DNA from: Apteryx mantelli
Lineage: Eukaryota; Chordata; Aves; Apterygiformes; Apterygidae
Length of the DNA: 64,000 nt
Direction: 5' to 3'
Assembly: GCF_036417845.1 (NCBI RefSeq)
Contig: NC_089979.1
Location: forward strand, 121,925,415-121,989,414
Part shown: positions 12,301 through 25,700 of the stretch, piece by piece
Numbering within the stretch: the stretch's first letter is position 1
Layout: every line of letters begins with the position of its first letter
Position numbers and translations under genes: made by a program
Notes under the pieces: generated by a model
Told to the model about the DNA's origin: nothing
The model's input: only the letters and a program-made list of their open reading frames with translations
Database searches by the model: none

Positions 12301-15300
12301 CTTGGAGATCTATTTGGGGAATTCAACTGTCTTCAAAATCTTGATTCATTTCTGGAACTCTCTCCCCTCTGTTTTCACAGAAATAAAATCTTCTACATGC
12401 TTTGAGCTGGTTTTCAGAGCTGCAGTTAACTCCGTGTTCTGTTTATATATTGGGAAACCACCATTTAAAAATAGCTTTAATTTTGTCTCTGCTGCATAGC
12501 TGAACTTCCTATAAAGACAGAAATTAGTCAAATTACGTACTATCTGGGGCTCTTTTTGAGGTCCAAAAGCAACTTATGGACTCTTGGCGACTAAGGGATT
12601 GATTGTGTGCTGGGCCAGAAGTACAAGTCTTGAAAGAGCTACTCACTTCAGTATTTATAATGCCACACAAATCTGGTTTGATTTTGTGCTGGATTTAAGA
12701 AGCTTAAAATGAAAGATCATTCTTCCTTTTTCTCAATCATCAGAACCTGCCTTTCCATAACTTTATACTTCTGAACTAATTGGTAATTTTTTTAATAACT
12801 TATCAGGCAGCATATTATAATCACATAATTTTAGTCCTTCTGAAGATAAGCAGAAGGGGGAAAAGCTTTGGCTGAACAATGCCAATGTATATGCATTATT
12901 CCCTTGCATATGAATGTGTCATAATTTCTAATGGAAGCTGCCAATGTCCCTGGTGAGAATCCCAGACAAACTCTGTGGATTCTGGTTTTCTGAAAAATCA
13001 AAGCCAGCATAAGTTTTGCATGAGGATATTTTTCGGCAGTTTGATTCCTCTCTATTATAACACCACCACGCAGGACAGCTAGCCTAAAGGTCTGAGGAAT
13101 ATCAGAAAGTTAAATCTTTTCTACACCCCCTATGAAATGGAATAATTCTCTACAGAAGAGAGTTTTAGAGCGCGCAGGTGTGTGTCCTTGCACATCTGCG
13201 TGCATGTAGGGAAGCAGGAGGAAACCATTCAACTTTCAGCCTTGTGCTTCAGGAATGGAGCCTGACTGCTCATTGTTTTCACCACTAGTGACTGTCTCTC
13301 TTCCATTTATGTTCCCAAATTTGCCTTAACAGTAAAAGAAAATGACCTTTTATTTCCATGAAAGCTTTGATTCTCCTTTAGAGTTCTAAAGCCTTCAAGT
13401 CAGGAGGGCCTCTAGTACATCCATCTGAGAGCCAAAGGGTGTCGTGGCTTGAAACTGACTTTTGATTGTTAAATAAAATTGAATTCAGTGTCTTGTATCA
13501 CGCTGAAATTTCCCTTTTAAGAGGACCAAAAGCTCAGGCTGGATATGTGGCTGGACATGTAGTTGCATATAGATAGGGAGCACCAGTGCTAGCCACTCAC
13601 CTTTATGCCTGGAGAGCCTCTTCGACCTTCGGCACCCTAGGAAGGAGTGGCACAAGAGATTACATCCAGAACACTGAGCAATATGTGAAACATCTGCTTA
13701 TAACCATATACGTTCAGCTTATGGAAATCAGATGTCATTTTCAAAGAAAGGAACAAAAATCCCATTTGTTTAAGGTAAAGATGAGGAAACAGTGAATTTG
13801 GGCTAGAAAACCTTAAACAAGTAGTACTATTATCAAAGAAAATGCTTTAGACCCGTAGAAAGTGCAGAGGGAAGACATCCTCCCACTCTCCCATAGCCCC
13901 CCAGCAAAATTCTGGAAAACATCTTCCCAGCCCACTGCCCCTTGGCTAAAAATTTAGCAGAACAAGAGCCCTCTCCTCTCTCTCTGAGCCAAAAGGTCAG
14001 CACTGCTTCCCTCCACATACTGCTCAGCAGCACTAGTGAACATGACTGTTAAACCTCAGCATCACTAGAGTCTTCTAGAATGTTTCTGCAGCCTGGCTGT
14101 GGAGCGATCAGCATCCCAGACATTAGCTTTAGGATCCTTTCTGACAGACTACAAAAGGTGCCTTCATACGTTCCAGTCTCCAGTAGATTAAAAAGAGCAG
14201 CTCAGCTGCCATTGAGCTTATATAGGCTCAGATGGGCATATGGAACTTACTAAGAGTCACAGGAAGGAAGAGAGGATAGATTTATCTATGCTGAAATTTC
14301 CAATCAATTAAGGCTTACAGAGAACGCTGCCTCATCACCAAGTATTGGGCTTATAACCTCACATGAGTCAGATTTAGATTTTTTGCTGGACAGTATATTC
14401 CTGATTAAAAAAATATCCAATGTAATACACATGAGCTGCTAAATTTGAAGTCAATTATTTTTTTGCTATGTAAGTTTTAGAAGATTTTTTGCCTGTCATT
14501 TCAGCTGTTTTAACTATGGGAAAAAAAGAAAGGAGAGGAAAACTGGTCTTCTCAATGGGAACTTCATTGTGTCTTGGATCAGTTACTTCCACCCTATATT
14601 GACAACTGTTCTTACATCAGCACCAGGATCACCCTGCTCTCCTTGGAGTCCTTGTGGTCCTGGATCCCCCTGCAAAGCAAAGGAATGAACAAGCTCTTTA
14701 AATATTTTATCTTATTCTTGTACTTGCACATTCTTATTTTTATGATTCTTCATTGATTCTTTTCCTAAAGTAATAGTTCTCCTAAGTAATTTCATTGCAA
14801 TCAGTTGTATTATGCTAAACATTTGATCTTTGTTTTCTGAAAGTTGTTCATAAACAAAAATTGTAAACAAGAGAGATCAAGCTTGCTTTAAATTTCTAAT
14901 ACATCCGATACTAACAGCTGATATTTGGTCAAGGCTTTTGTGAGATCATATTTGTTGACTTCAGTCTTTCAGTTGAACTTCTCAAGACAGACTGATTAGA
15001 AAGTAGTGATGTTTATTGCCAAAGTGTCATCAAAATACAATTCTTCTCTGGAGAGTGAGCTTTGTAGTTTTTCTGCTACTTTCAGCACACTCTGTGTATA
15101 CATATATGTACACATAGGTATGTTTGTCTGAAAATACACGCACATGTTTCTTCAAACTGAATCAAATTTCTACAAAGGGATTTTTCTCACACTTGGCTAG
15201 GTCTCACCCTCATAAGCTTTCATCCATGATCACTTGTATACTATTTTTCAACTATATATCTTTTTTTTTTTTTTTTTTTTAGAAACTAAGTATGATAGTA

Positions 15301-16727
15301 AAATGGGCTATGATTTTTTTGTTATATTTCTTTTCTTGCAGTATTGTTCAAACATCTCATAAAATTCAGACATCATTTTATAAGCACGTATAGAAGCACT
15401 TATGTTCTAATACAGGCCAGAACAGAGTTCATCTGCCACTCCAAGGAAACAGCAGTTAGATAATAAAATATGTATAACATGTTGATATCCAATGCATTTT
15501 CTCCCAAAAACATTTTCAACAAAATCCCTATAATCCATGACTAGAAGTGTCTCAATTTGTTGATGTGAGTTTGTGCTAGAAGAACATATTTATCCGTATT
15601 TGCCAAATCCAGGCAAAAATTGCAACATATCTTCCCTTAGATCTGACCCAGTTTGACAGTCTAGCTCATGAAAATATTAACATAGTCTTCACTACAGTCC
15701 TTTTTAAATTATTTATTTACTTATTTTACAGTATCAAGAATTTCTTAAAACTTTCTGTGTTGCAGACATACACTAAAGACAAAGTATAAAACAAAAGAAA
15801 AGAGCTGCTTGGTCATTGGACAGCAATGTCCCATGCCAGCAAACTTAGCAAACATCCAAATCCTCTCTCTTCGTAATGCAGAACATGCTTACCTGCTGTG
15901 CTGGGTTTCCTTTTTCACCCATAGGACCAGAAACATTATTGCTAATCCCAGGATCCCCCTGGAAAAGTCAAGCAGAAAGCTCAGCGTTTTGTGTGACCAC
16001 ACCTTTACTATTGTAACTACAAAGGCAGGATATGCAAATAGGATTAATGAGATTTGTCTTTGCAGCCAACAAGAAATGCAAAGACTATTTTAAAAGAGGA
16101 TGTTTGCAAGAACATTATGCACGCAGTCCTGCAAAGTCCTCAAGTTTCTTTTGCAAAGATGTGAAGAGAAGTATTGTCAACGGGCAACAAATTAAACTCC
16201 GAGAACATGAAGCTGTTCTGGCTGCTTTTGTATAGTTAACTGAGCTAAGATCATAACTGACTGGTGATTTTCAGCAATGGGTTGTCCTAGAATGGAGCTG
16301 CATTCAGGCACTTAATGCTGCAGAAAGGGCAGCTGGACCCAGACAGCTGAAATTCTGAGCTTTCAAAGAGACCATGCTACTATGACACCTGACTTCTTGT
16401 ATAAGCATTAAAACAGAGGAGTCAACATGTTATCTTTGATTGTTTGGAACAGAGGTCTCCAAGATGCATGTGAAAAGACAAAGTTATGATACAAGAAGTG
16501 TTATGCCTCCACTGAAATCTTAGTCCCCAGAAACAGCAATTTATATAGGGTTTGCTCTGGAGTATGCAAGGAAGAAATGTCAGCATGAAAAAGTAACTTT
16601 CTCTTGCATCATTATAAATTTCTAATCAAGAATCAGTTCATGGGGTTTTGAAGTCATTCAGAAATCCCTCTGCAGGGCAGGAAACACCAGAGGACTAAAT
16701 AGCTCCAGAAGGAGCTATGTTGCCCAC

Positions 16728-16763
<36 letters not shown>

Positions 16764-19700
16764 AGAAGGGAACAACCAAGAGACCTTCGGCTTAAACATC
16801 TGCTTCCAAGCAATGTATCAATACATCAGTCCATCTGCAGCCAGAGAATTCAAAACTCCTGGAATACACTGTACTCTTTGCAAAGTGCTGTGCTGTCCTC
16901 CTGGACATGATCCTTCATGAAGGACTCTTCAACACATACTATATTTCAGGTAAGTCCATCACAAAATCAAGTCAGAAATCAGCATTCGTTGCAATGAAAG
17001 CCTTTTCAACCTACCAAAAATGAAGGAGTACACTTACATGATCTCCTCTTAGACCAGGCTCTCCTCGCTCACCCGATTCTCCTCTGGGACCTTTTCTGCC
17101 CTTAAGTCACAAAGACAACACAAGCAATTAGGGTATAGGTACAGACAGTATCTGAAGTACAGGAAGGCCGGATAAGTGAACACAGATCTGTTTAAGTCAA
17201 TGGAGCTACACTGATTTACACCAGGGAGTCACATTAAGTTAGAGAATAGGCATCTGGTAAAAACAAGTCACAGGCATTACAGACTTGGCATTATATTTTG
17301 GAAAGATGGCAGTGGCTTCCATGAGATCTAAACATTACTATAAAGGATACCTCACCTGTTTTCCTGGCCTGCCTTTCTCACCAGAAGGACCAGGAGATCC
17401 ACGTTCTCCCTAGACCCGCAAAGAGTAAAAAAACAGAAACGCAAATAATTAATGGATGTTCCTTCTTACAAATGTGGTTCACAAATTGTCTAGCAGGATC
17501 CAATTTCTGTCAGATATGCAACTCCAAACATTAAACAACTGAATTTTGTTCAGGTTCAAAGCCCACTCAAAGCCACCACAGTCTGTACTTCTGAACCCGG
17601 AGGTAAGCCTCTTTAATTGCATTACATGTTTGAAGCAAAGACTACCTGTTCTCCATCAGTGCCATCAAGTCCATTCTCACCATGTTCACCCTGTAGCAAT
17701 ATGCAAGAAACATCCTATTAGCATCAGGAAACTTGCCTGTTTGGACAAGGAGAAAGTCTTTATACAGAAGGAGAAATGTTCACCTGCTTTGGGGAACTTG
17801 AATAAGAAAAGTGGTTATTAATGGCTAGCAAGAATAGCCAAGAACAATAACTAAACTAAGAAATAAAGAAATTTTAAAGAATTATTAACTTTTAAAATAA
17901 TTCATAGTTAAGAATAGGTAATATTATGAACAATGGTTATTAAAACTATAGGTCTCTGCCAGGATTTAAATTCAGCTTTGCCATCGGTCAGTTTTTCAAA
18001 TATTTTTCCAAGCTGCAGCACTCTCACAATCGACATATATTCCAATATACCGCTCAGTTTTTAAGGATACTTTGAAGTGCCTCTTTCCTCTTTCTCTACT
18101 GGGATAAAAATAAAAGCATTAACTGTGATGTTCTTAGTTGTAATAAAGAATGAAATTAGCAGGGACTACAATCATTTTAATACCCTGAAAGCTGAAAAGG
18201 TAATTAAGAAATCACTGAAAGTGGCACAAGACCATGTTCTAAATGCTAGTTAAATCAACAGGAGTCTTAGTCTGATAGAGCCTACAGATACAACTGTTTT
18301 GTAAGTTTTGATGCTAAATTGAATGGGTCAAAAATACCTAGTAAAAGTTCCTGAGAGAAATTTCATTTATTTACAAGAATTTTGAATGTACTACCAGAAA
18401 AGTTAACTGGCTGTACATCTTGATATTGATGTTCATAAACAAGCATTTCTTGATTAAGTATTCCAGAAAAATGTTGCACACTAAGTAAGCAATCATGACT
18501 TTTGTTCCAGTCTTAATTTTTCCCTCCCTCTTTTCGTACCTCAGCAAACCTGGGCCAAACTTCACAGTATTAAATAATCTGTATTGCTTTTTTTTCCAAA
18601 TCACTTTATTAAAACGCTTTGCAGCCTTCAATAAATGGCCTCAACCTTACTAGGTTACCAGTATTGAATCACATTTTTCTACGCTGAAAGTTTTGTATTT
18701 TTAATTAAAATAAAATTAGTGGATATAGTGACACAATATAATGAAGAAATTTCATTTTTCTTGGATTTCCCTACGGTTTGTGCTCCTGAGGTTAGTTGCT
18801 CCCGATACATCCCACTGAACAATTCAAATTGAACAAGCCAAAATCAACAACTGTTTTAACTCTCACTCTATGTTTCAGATATTTAAAGAAGGACAAATAA
18901 GTTAGGGAAAAGACTAGAAAATGCAATAGGAAGCAGTAAATACATGGGAGGATTAAGAAAGTCAGTAAAGGGCAGTGCTTCAAATAGAGCTGAAAAACGC
19001 TCCCTGAACTTTCCTGCATGTGTAGCTGCTCAGGTTTGGAAGTAAATGGTGTCGAGGAAAAATTTAGGACCCTCAAAAACTCAGGAGGGTTTTTGTCATC
19101 AAAACACCCGATATAATGTGAATTCCATTTTCACTGCTCTGGCTTGCAACCTAACGTTGTTGTTATGATCTTTCTCTTCCAGACTTCACATTGTATTAAC
19201 AAATTCGTGACAATAACTTTTTGATGAGCAGGTATGTTTGAAAGGCTAAATTAGTGGAGTTGCAAGATCCATGGTTGACAAAAACAGCTGACAGGGAAGT
19301 TTGAATAATGAAAAAGTGTCAATAATGACTCAGTGAAAATGATGTCCAAAACCACAATAAATATTAGTCACAATCTTTTTCCCCCCCTTTCTGCTCTGCT
19401 TCTTCAACATTTAGAATAAAAGATTCAGCTGACTTAAGTTTAGTCACCCAAAACTTATGTGTCTAGTCAAAACTAGATAACTAGGGTTTCTTTAATCAAA
19501 TGAGACAGAGAGATAACAATCATTCCCACCTCTGTTTAACACCTGAATGACTGCCTTGACAGATGATTCAAATTGCTAGTAAGTACTCTTCCTTTTCTGG
19601 CAACTACACTAAATCAAATATGACTGCAACCATGTTAAAAATTCAATACAAATAAGACTGCTGTTTTCTGATAGTGTGGCACCTAACAGCTTGCACTTAA

Positions 19701-22700
19701 ATCCATTTTTATACCAACATAGGAAAAATACATGAAATACCCTGATGGTTTTACACTGTTTTCCTTCAGTGCTGGTATTTTCATCTTACAAAATAACATG
19801 AACTGTTCTCCTTACAGAAAATTGGTCACATGTAAGATCACATACCTGGCTTCCCTGATAGCCTCTGGACCCCTGAAATTAAAAGCAAACATGGATGAAA
19901 TTTGGTGAAAGTATTTTTTGAGCTTGAGAAGCAGCCTGCTGCATAGAGGCATGTGTGGGCTCAGTATTTGCAGTCCATAAGCGAAAGACCTGTATTGTCA
20001 CATAGGGAATTGAGCCCTTTCCTGTAGGAAGATGGCGCAGCCATCATTTTCATTCCTGTCCTGTGAAGCTTTTTCATTTTTAGCCAAGGACAGCTTGGAG
20101 CTGGTGATGGAAAAGCAACTGGCAAGTCGCTGAGTCAGCAAACTCCCTAGCCATTGGACCGTGCTGTGTGTCTGCAAAGTACCTCTTGAAAGAAGACAGG
20201 AAAAATTCTCTGCTATTCTGACAGCTGGGTCTTGCTCTTCACCCACACTCCAGGAAAATAGCCCAGCGATTTGTCCTCAGTACCGAGAACAGGTTTGTGG
20301 GAAACAAGATTAGAAAATTTTTCAAAGTGACATACTTGCCTTATGACCTCTGGCACCTGAACATCCCCTGTCTCCTTGAGTCCCGTTGAAACCGACTGGA
20401 CCTCTCTCCCCCTGAGGAGCAAGTGGGAATATTAAAAGTCGTCCATACAAAGCTGGTCACTGGTTATGTCATAAGATAAGATTAAGGCAAGACAGAATTA
20501 AATATCACCACTCACTACAGTAAGGACACACTTGGAAGTCACTGGAAATTTTTATACTGGCTTTAAAGGGCTTTGACTTATTCTCTGCAGAGATCACTCC
20601 ACTACCAGTTTGAGTTGCACTATGGTTGTCTGCTCTAACTATCACACCATGTTTAGACTGCAGTGCCAATTTCTGACTGAAATATTTGTACTTGAAGGTA
20701 TAGCACTTCAGTAGTTTGTTTTTTAACCAAATATTAAATGCCTTCCCTCTGGTCACTGATCTTTGAAGGCTTCTATTCCCTGTCTCTTAGGACTGAAGCT
20801 TTAAAAAATACTAGAAAGAGAGCAACATCTCTGAGCAGCCCCTAAAGGTTTTTCAGAACCCCTTAAAATTGCTGCCTAAAAATGTAAACAATGACAGAGT
20901 AAATGAGAGCAAACACAGAGCAGGCATGACAGCTCCCATGCTAGTATGCAAAAGAAGATAAACCTAGCTCAGCAAAGCAGGGACAATTTCTACACTTTCT
21001 TTTCTCCTCTTTTACAGAAATGCATCTCTCTAGATTTGCAAAGATACAACATGGATCACATTGTATCTTCAGTTAGAAAATGGTGCTACAGCACCACACC
21101 ACAGTATGAAAATCTAAAAGTTTGAGCATTTTGGCCTGGCTCCATGGCCTATGTGATGCTTTAAGACTAATTTCTGAAGTGAGTACTATGGCATGATAAA
21201 CCAACACTGTCAAGCATTGTTTCCTCAGTCTCTTTCCTCTCCTTTTGCCATCTTCTCTAATCTATTATCAGCACAGTCTGCCTTTTGTTATGTATTTTAT
21301 TACACTCAGTTGTTTTGGATGCTTCAAATTCTTTCAGCAGGAGAAAAGGTTAGCCCTTAGTAGGGAAAATGTGCAATATGAAATTCACTTATTGGCTTCA
21401 CTTCCAGGAGTTAAAGGAACTTTCTGAAAGTGTGGAGATGACTTCTCTTCATCCTTCCACAGTAAAGAGAAGGAAAAGGAAGGGACCAGAAAATTCAGGA
21501 ACAAGATTTCTGTCATGCATCTTTTGCACCAGATTGTCCTGGATTCTCAGAATGTCAAAAATAGAATTTCAATTTCCCCCCAAAAAATTCCAAATTATTT
21601 TCACCCCAGACCACTGCAAAAAGACAAGATTTAGAATCTACTTTCAAATCAAAATGCAGTGGTGAAAAATTAGTGACACTCCTATTTCAATGTATTCAAA
21701 AAGTTTTACATTAAAAAAACAAAAACAAAACTCAGGGTTTGAACTTGAATTCTCATTATGCCATGGCACTCATATCTTGCAAAGGATTGTGAAAACAGTT
21801 CTGTTCCTGAGTCAGCAAGACAAATATTTTTAAGTCATCCTAGAAATCGCTTATATGAAACTTCATTATGTCAGTTAGCAAATTAGGCCCCTGGTTAAGA
21901 ATAAAAGATTTCTGTGAAAACAGTTCAAGTAGCAACAACTTTTCAATGAAACTGTTAAACGACTATCACAACATGCTTTCTTGATAATCTCGGATGAGAA
22001 CTGTTCTTTCCCATTACTGCCTTTTTCTGAACAGACAGTTGGCTTGCCCCAGGCAGCCTCACCAGGGCAAGTTCGGGTTAGCTGATCTATACTGAGAATA
22101 GGAATTACTCCAATGTGGATTGTATACTTATGTACAGAGAAAAATCCTAGGCTTGTTCTTCGTTTGCAGGCTTTTACCCTGTAGTTAGGAGTGATGTTCA
22201 AGTCATAGGCTGCAGTGCTGTAAATCTACTTCTGTGTTTAGTGCTAAGGAAATTCTCTGTTATTCTTTGGAGAATTTTTGTTTGTTTGTTTGCTTCTAGA
22301 AGCAAAAGAGGAAAAAATACTCCCAGTGGGCTGGGGTTTGGTTTATGTACATTATGCTGACGTTTATGGCAGGATTAGCTCACTGCAAAGGATTTGGGAA
22401 ATGCATCAAAACAATAATCACATGCTACAAAACTTAACTTTGTTATCCAGTTATAAGTTATGCATTCATGCTAAGAAGGGAAGGGATGGTCTTTTCTGTG
22501 AGAACTGTCAGCACAAATTCTGGCTACAGTCTGTCATGAGAAATGAGTATATCAGTTAGCCATAAATCTGCCAGATAAAATGCTGTTGGATGATTCTGTC
22601 TAACCAATTCTGATTCTGGATTAGGAGCTGTCACTAACTATGGTAAGGTAGAGGTGCACAGAGAATTGAGCCCATATATTCACCTTCAGACACATGCTGC

Positions 22701-25700
22701 TTAGACACACTTTGGATTAATATTGATGAGCACTGAATGAGTAAGTGCAGACAGATTCAGGCACCAACTAATATCATTTTAGCAAGAAGAAACAGTGTAT
22801 ACTTACAATCCCACCTTCCTCACCAGGATGGCCAGGAGATCCTCTGTAACCTGTACTTCCCTGAAGACAGGAACATAAGACATAAGTAATACTGTTCTCC
22901 AAGCATACTGGCTTCATTTGTATCAGATTACTCTGCAGATGCAGACAGAAAAAATTTCTTGAAATCTAGATCTGCTTATGCTGGCGAGAGCAGGCTCCAT
23001 CTATGGACAGTCCTGTATACTTGACATGATTGTGAAAAGAATAATTACAATAATAATCAATAACATTTCTGTACATTATTTCAGGAAACTGTTTGCTTAA
23101 CAGAGCTCACTGGAATATTTGGTCATATTAAACATCCTTCTTGGGGGGTTGGAAAAGGAAGAAATACATAGTAATGAAATTTTAAGGTGAAGCTATAAAA
23201 GTATAAGGAGTTGAATACCACTGAGAACAAAGAAATCACAATACCTTACAAATAGTTTAGGAATATTGTAGTTTTTGTAGTGATGCAAACCTCACCCCCT
23301 CAGGGGGGAAAAAAAAAAAACACAACAACTTGAATGGAGTGAAACTAGAACAGACAGAGCCAAGAGACTTCTAGGAATAGAAACAGACAAAAATGTGAGC
23401 ACAATAATCCAGAAATGTCTAAATAAAACACAAAGGTGTTAGAAGATTGACAAGAGCAATGGAAGAAATCAGTACAGTGGTCTATGAATAAATATTAGAA
23501 CTACACCTTTGCTAACAGATAACCAATAATGGATTTGACTACAACCAGATAACTGAAAAGTGTGAACGACAAATATAATTCATTTAGAGTGTCACTGGAA
23601 TAAAGTAGAAATAATGGAATGAAAAGAATAATGGACAAGTGGAGGTTACACATACTAAAAACCTTAATAATGAGGTCTACTAGCATGCTGTAGAAGTGAA
23701 ATCTGAAATGCTTCAAAGGCTTACAAGACACGATATAAAGGTTAAAGCAGATAATGTGACTTTTGAAAGTGCTGTGTTGGATGAGGAGAGGAAATAACCA
23801 GGACACACAAAAAAAGGATGGGACTGGCATCTAGTGAAGAAGGAATTTTATACTCTCAGCTTAGCAGCTGCAAGTTTCTGGTTCACAGCAGCTGATAAGG
23901 CCCTTGGTTAAGCAGAATTTATTCTTAAAACCCTTTCCATTTTTCTGCTGCTGAACTGGTGGAGGAGAGTGCTCAGTGATCATCACCAAAAAATCTGCAA
24001 AGCCACTTACTATGCATCTTACTATGTATCATTATACTGCTGAATGATTTTCGTTACAAAAACATTTTGCAACAGAACATGCAGCAGAGAAATGATCATA
24101 TTGCATGTTTCTTCTTTGTCTGTCCTAACAATAAGGGTTGTGAGCACTTGCATACTCACACTGAGTTTTTACAAAAAAGAAAACACCTGGAAAAATAAAC
24201 CAATTCTTAAGCAGTGTCTATCTTAGCTCTCCTACCTTCCTTCCAGGGTGTCCCCGGCCACCATGATCACCATTTTCTCCAAAGCATTTACAAAAAACAT
24301 TACAGCATTTCCTTTCTGCAATAATATCCTGAAAAACAACAAGCAATATCTCATTTATGAATGATAGATTACAAAACAAAGCCTGCTCTTTCTTCCTTTT
24401 GTTTATATCACAAAAGACTTACGAGGTTTCTCTGCAAGATGCTTGCAATATCTGTAAATCCAACACTCAGAGGTTCGTTGTATCCAAACCCTCTGCCAAA
24501 CTCTATTTCCCGAAGTTCAGTCAAGTTCTGTGTATTGTCCACACCAACTATTAAAAGTGCATCAAGGCCTTCAACATAAGCACAGATTTAAATTATTGAA
24601 TGCCTGAAATATATTAATTGACACAATGATTAGATATGAGAGCAGTTCTCTAAAAGACTCCTAATAGATTTCATGACTTCAACTCAGTATGCTGAATGAA
24701 ATCAAGCCATTGAGAACAAAGTATGAGAGAGAAATCCAGACCAGTAATTTTCCAATTAACTTCTCTTTCCCAGTTATTAGGCTGGACTGACACTTTGGCC
24801 TCAGAGCTAACTTCAGTGCCAAGACAGTTGTATTTTTCTGCAGAAGCCAGAGGTGGGTCTAACTCAGCGCCTGCCCCAGCTGCTCTCCAGATGCACTCCA
24901 GAGGCTGGGATCATCCCAGGCCCTCTGCAACCTTGGGCTGGCTTCTGGCATCATTTCCCAACCATGGACAAATGAGTAAGGGAAAAAAAGGGGAATCAGA
25001 GCTTTGTACTTGGCCTAAGACATTTCCTCAGTTGGGGGACAGCCTCAGAGGATTTCTGTCTGCCTCTACTTACTGAATTACATGTTTATACAAATGGATT
25101 TCAGGGTTCCTCCTGTTTCCATTTATTTGACCTTTTCTGGCAACAAATAAAGACGCAATTCCACTTTATCTCACAACTGAACTATATTTTTGCAACACAT
25201 TTTAATTGGTCTTTAAAACTTTGTTTTCAATGTAGTTAAATCTTTGGCCTTTCTATATTATATTTGTAAGTGGAGTAAAATATCTGCACAAGAAATTGGG
25301 TTTGATGCAGAAACCTAAGAGCAGAACAGAAGGAAATAGCCAAATGGTGCTTGAGATATTACCAAGTGAGGCCAGTTTTCCCCTTCCTCAACTGCTGTTT
25401 CTCTTCATAAGATCTCCGCTCCCCTTTTCCTCTTAGATGGAAACCTTTTTTCCTTGCTTTTCACTCTCTTCACCACCTGCACTCTAGGCAGTGGGAATTT
25501 TGTACCATGTAGTGATCTGACCAAAGGGGCTCCAACCAACAGCTTCTGTTTGATGGAGAAGCGTCAAAAAGGTTCAAGCCGGAGGAACACAACAAAAGGA
25601 GTCATTTTCTGTAGCAAAATCCATTTGAAGCCTCATTGCCTCCTGAAGCCTTCTGTCTGCCCTAAGCTTAGGGTCAGTCTCTGTTTTATTTCCACTTCAG

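Larger units (their letters stand above)
13637..17037 (-). other. Introns between the helix exons at 13601 and 17100
   Basis: Three introns of about 1.0 to 1.2 kb. They hold a T20 run (15261-15280) and an A32 run (16731-16762), listed separately, and nothing else that I recognise. Confidence 0.8.

Noticed and set aside
16731..16762. Poly-A32 as the tail of a processed retrocopy
   Set aside because: No gene-like sequence or flanking duplication could be found next to it; treated as a mononucleotide repeat.
24723..25076. 117-codon plus-strand ORF in the N1 intron
   Set aside because: No family resemblance, antisense and intronic, and no splice context.
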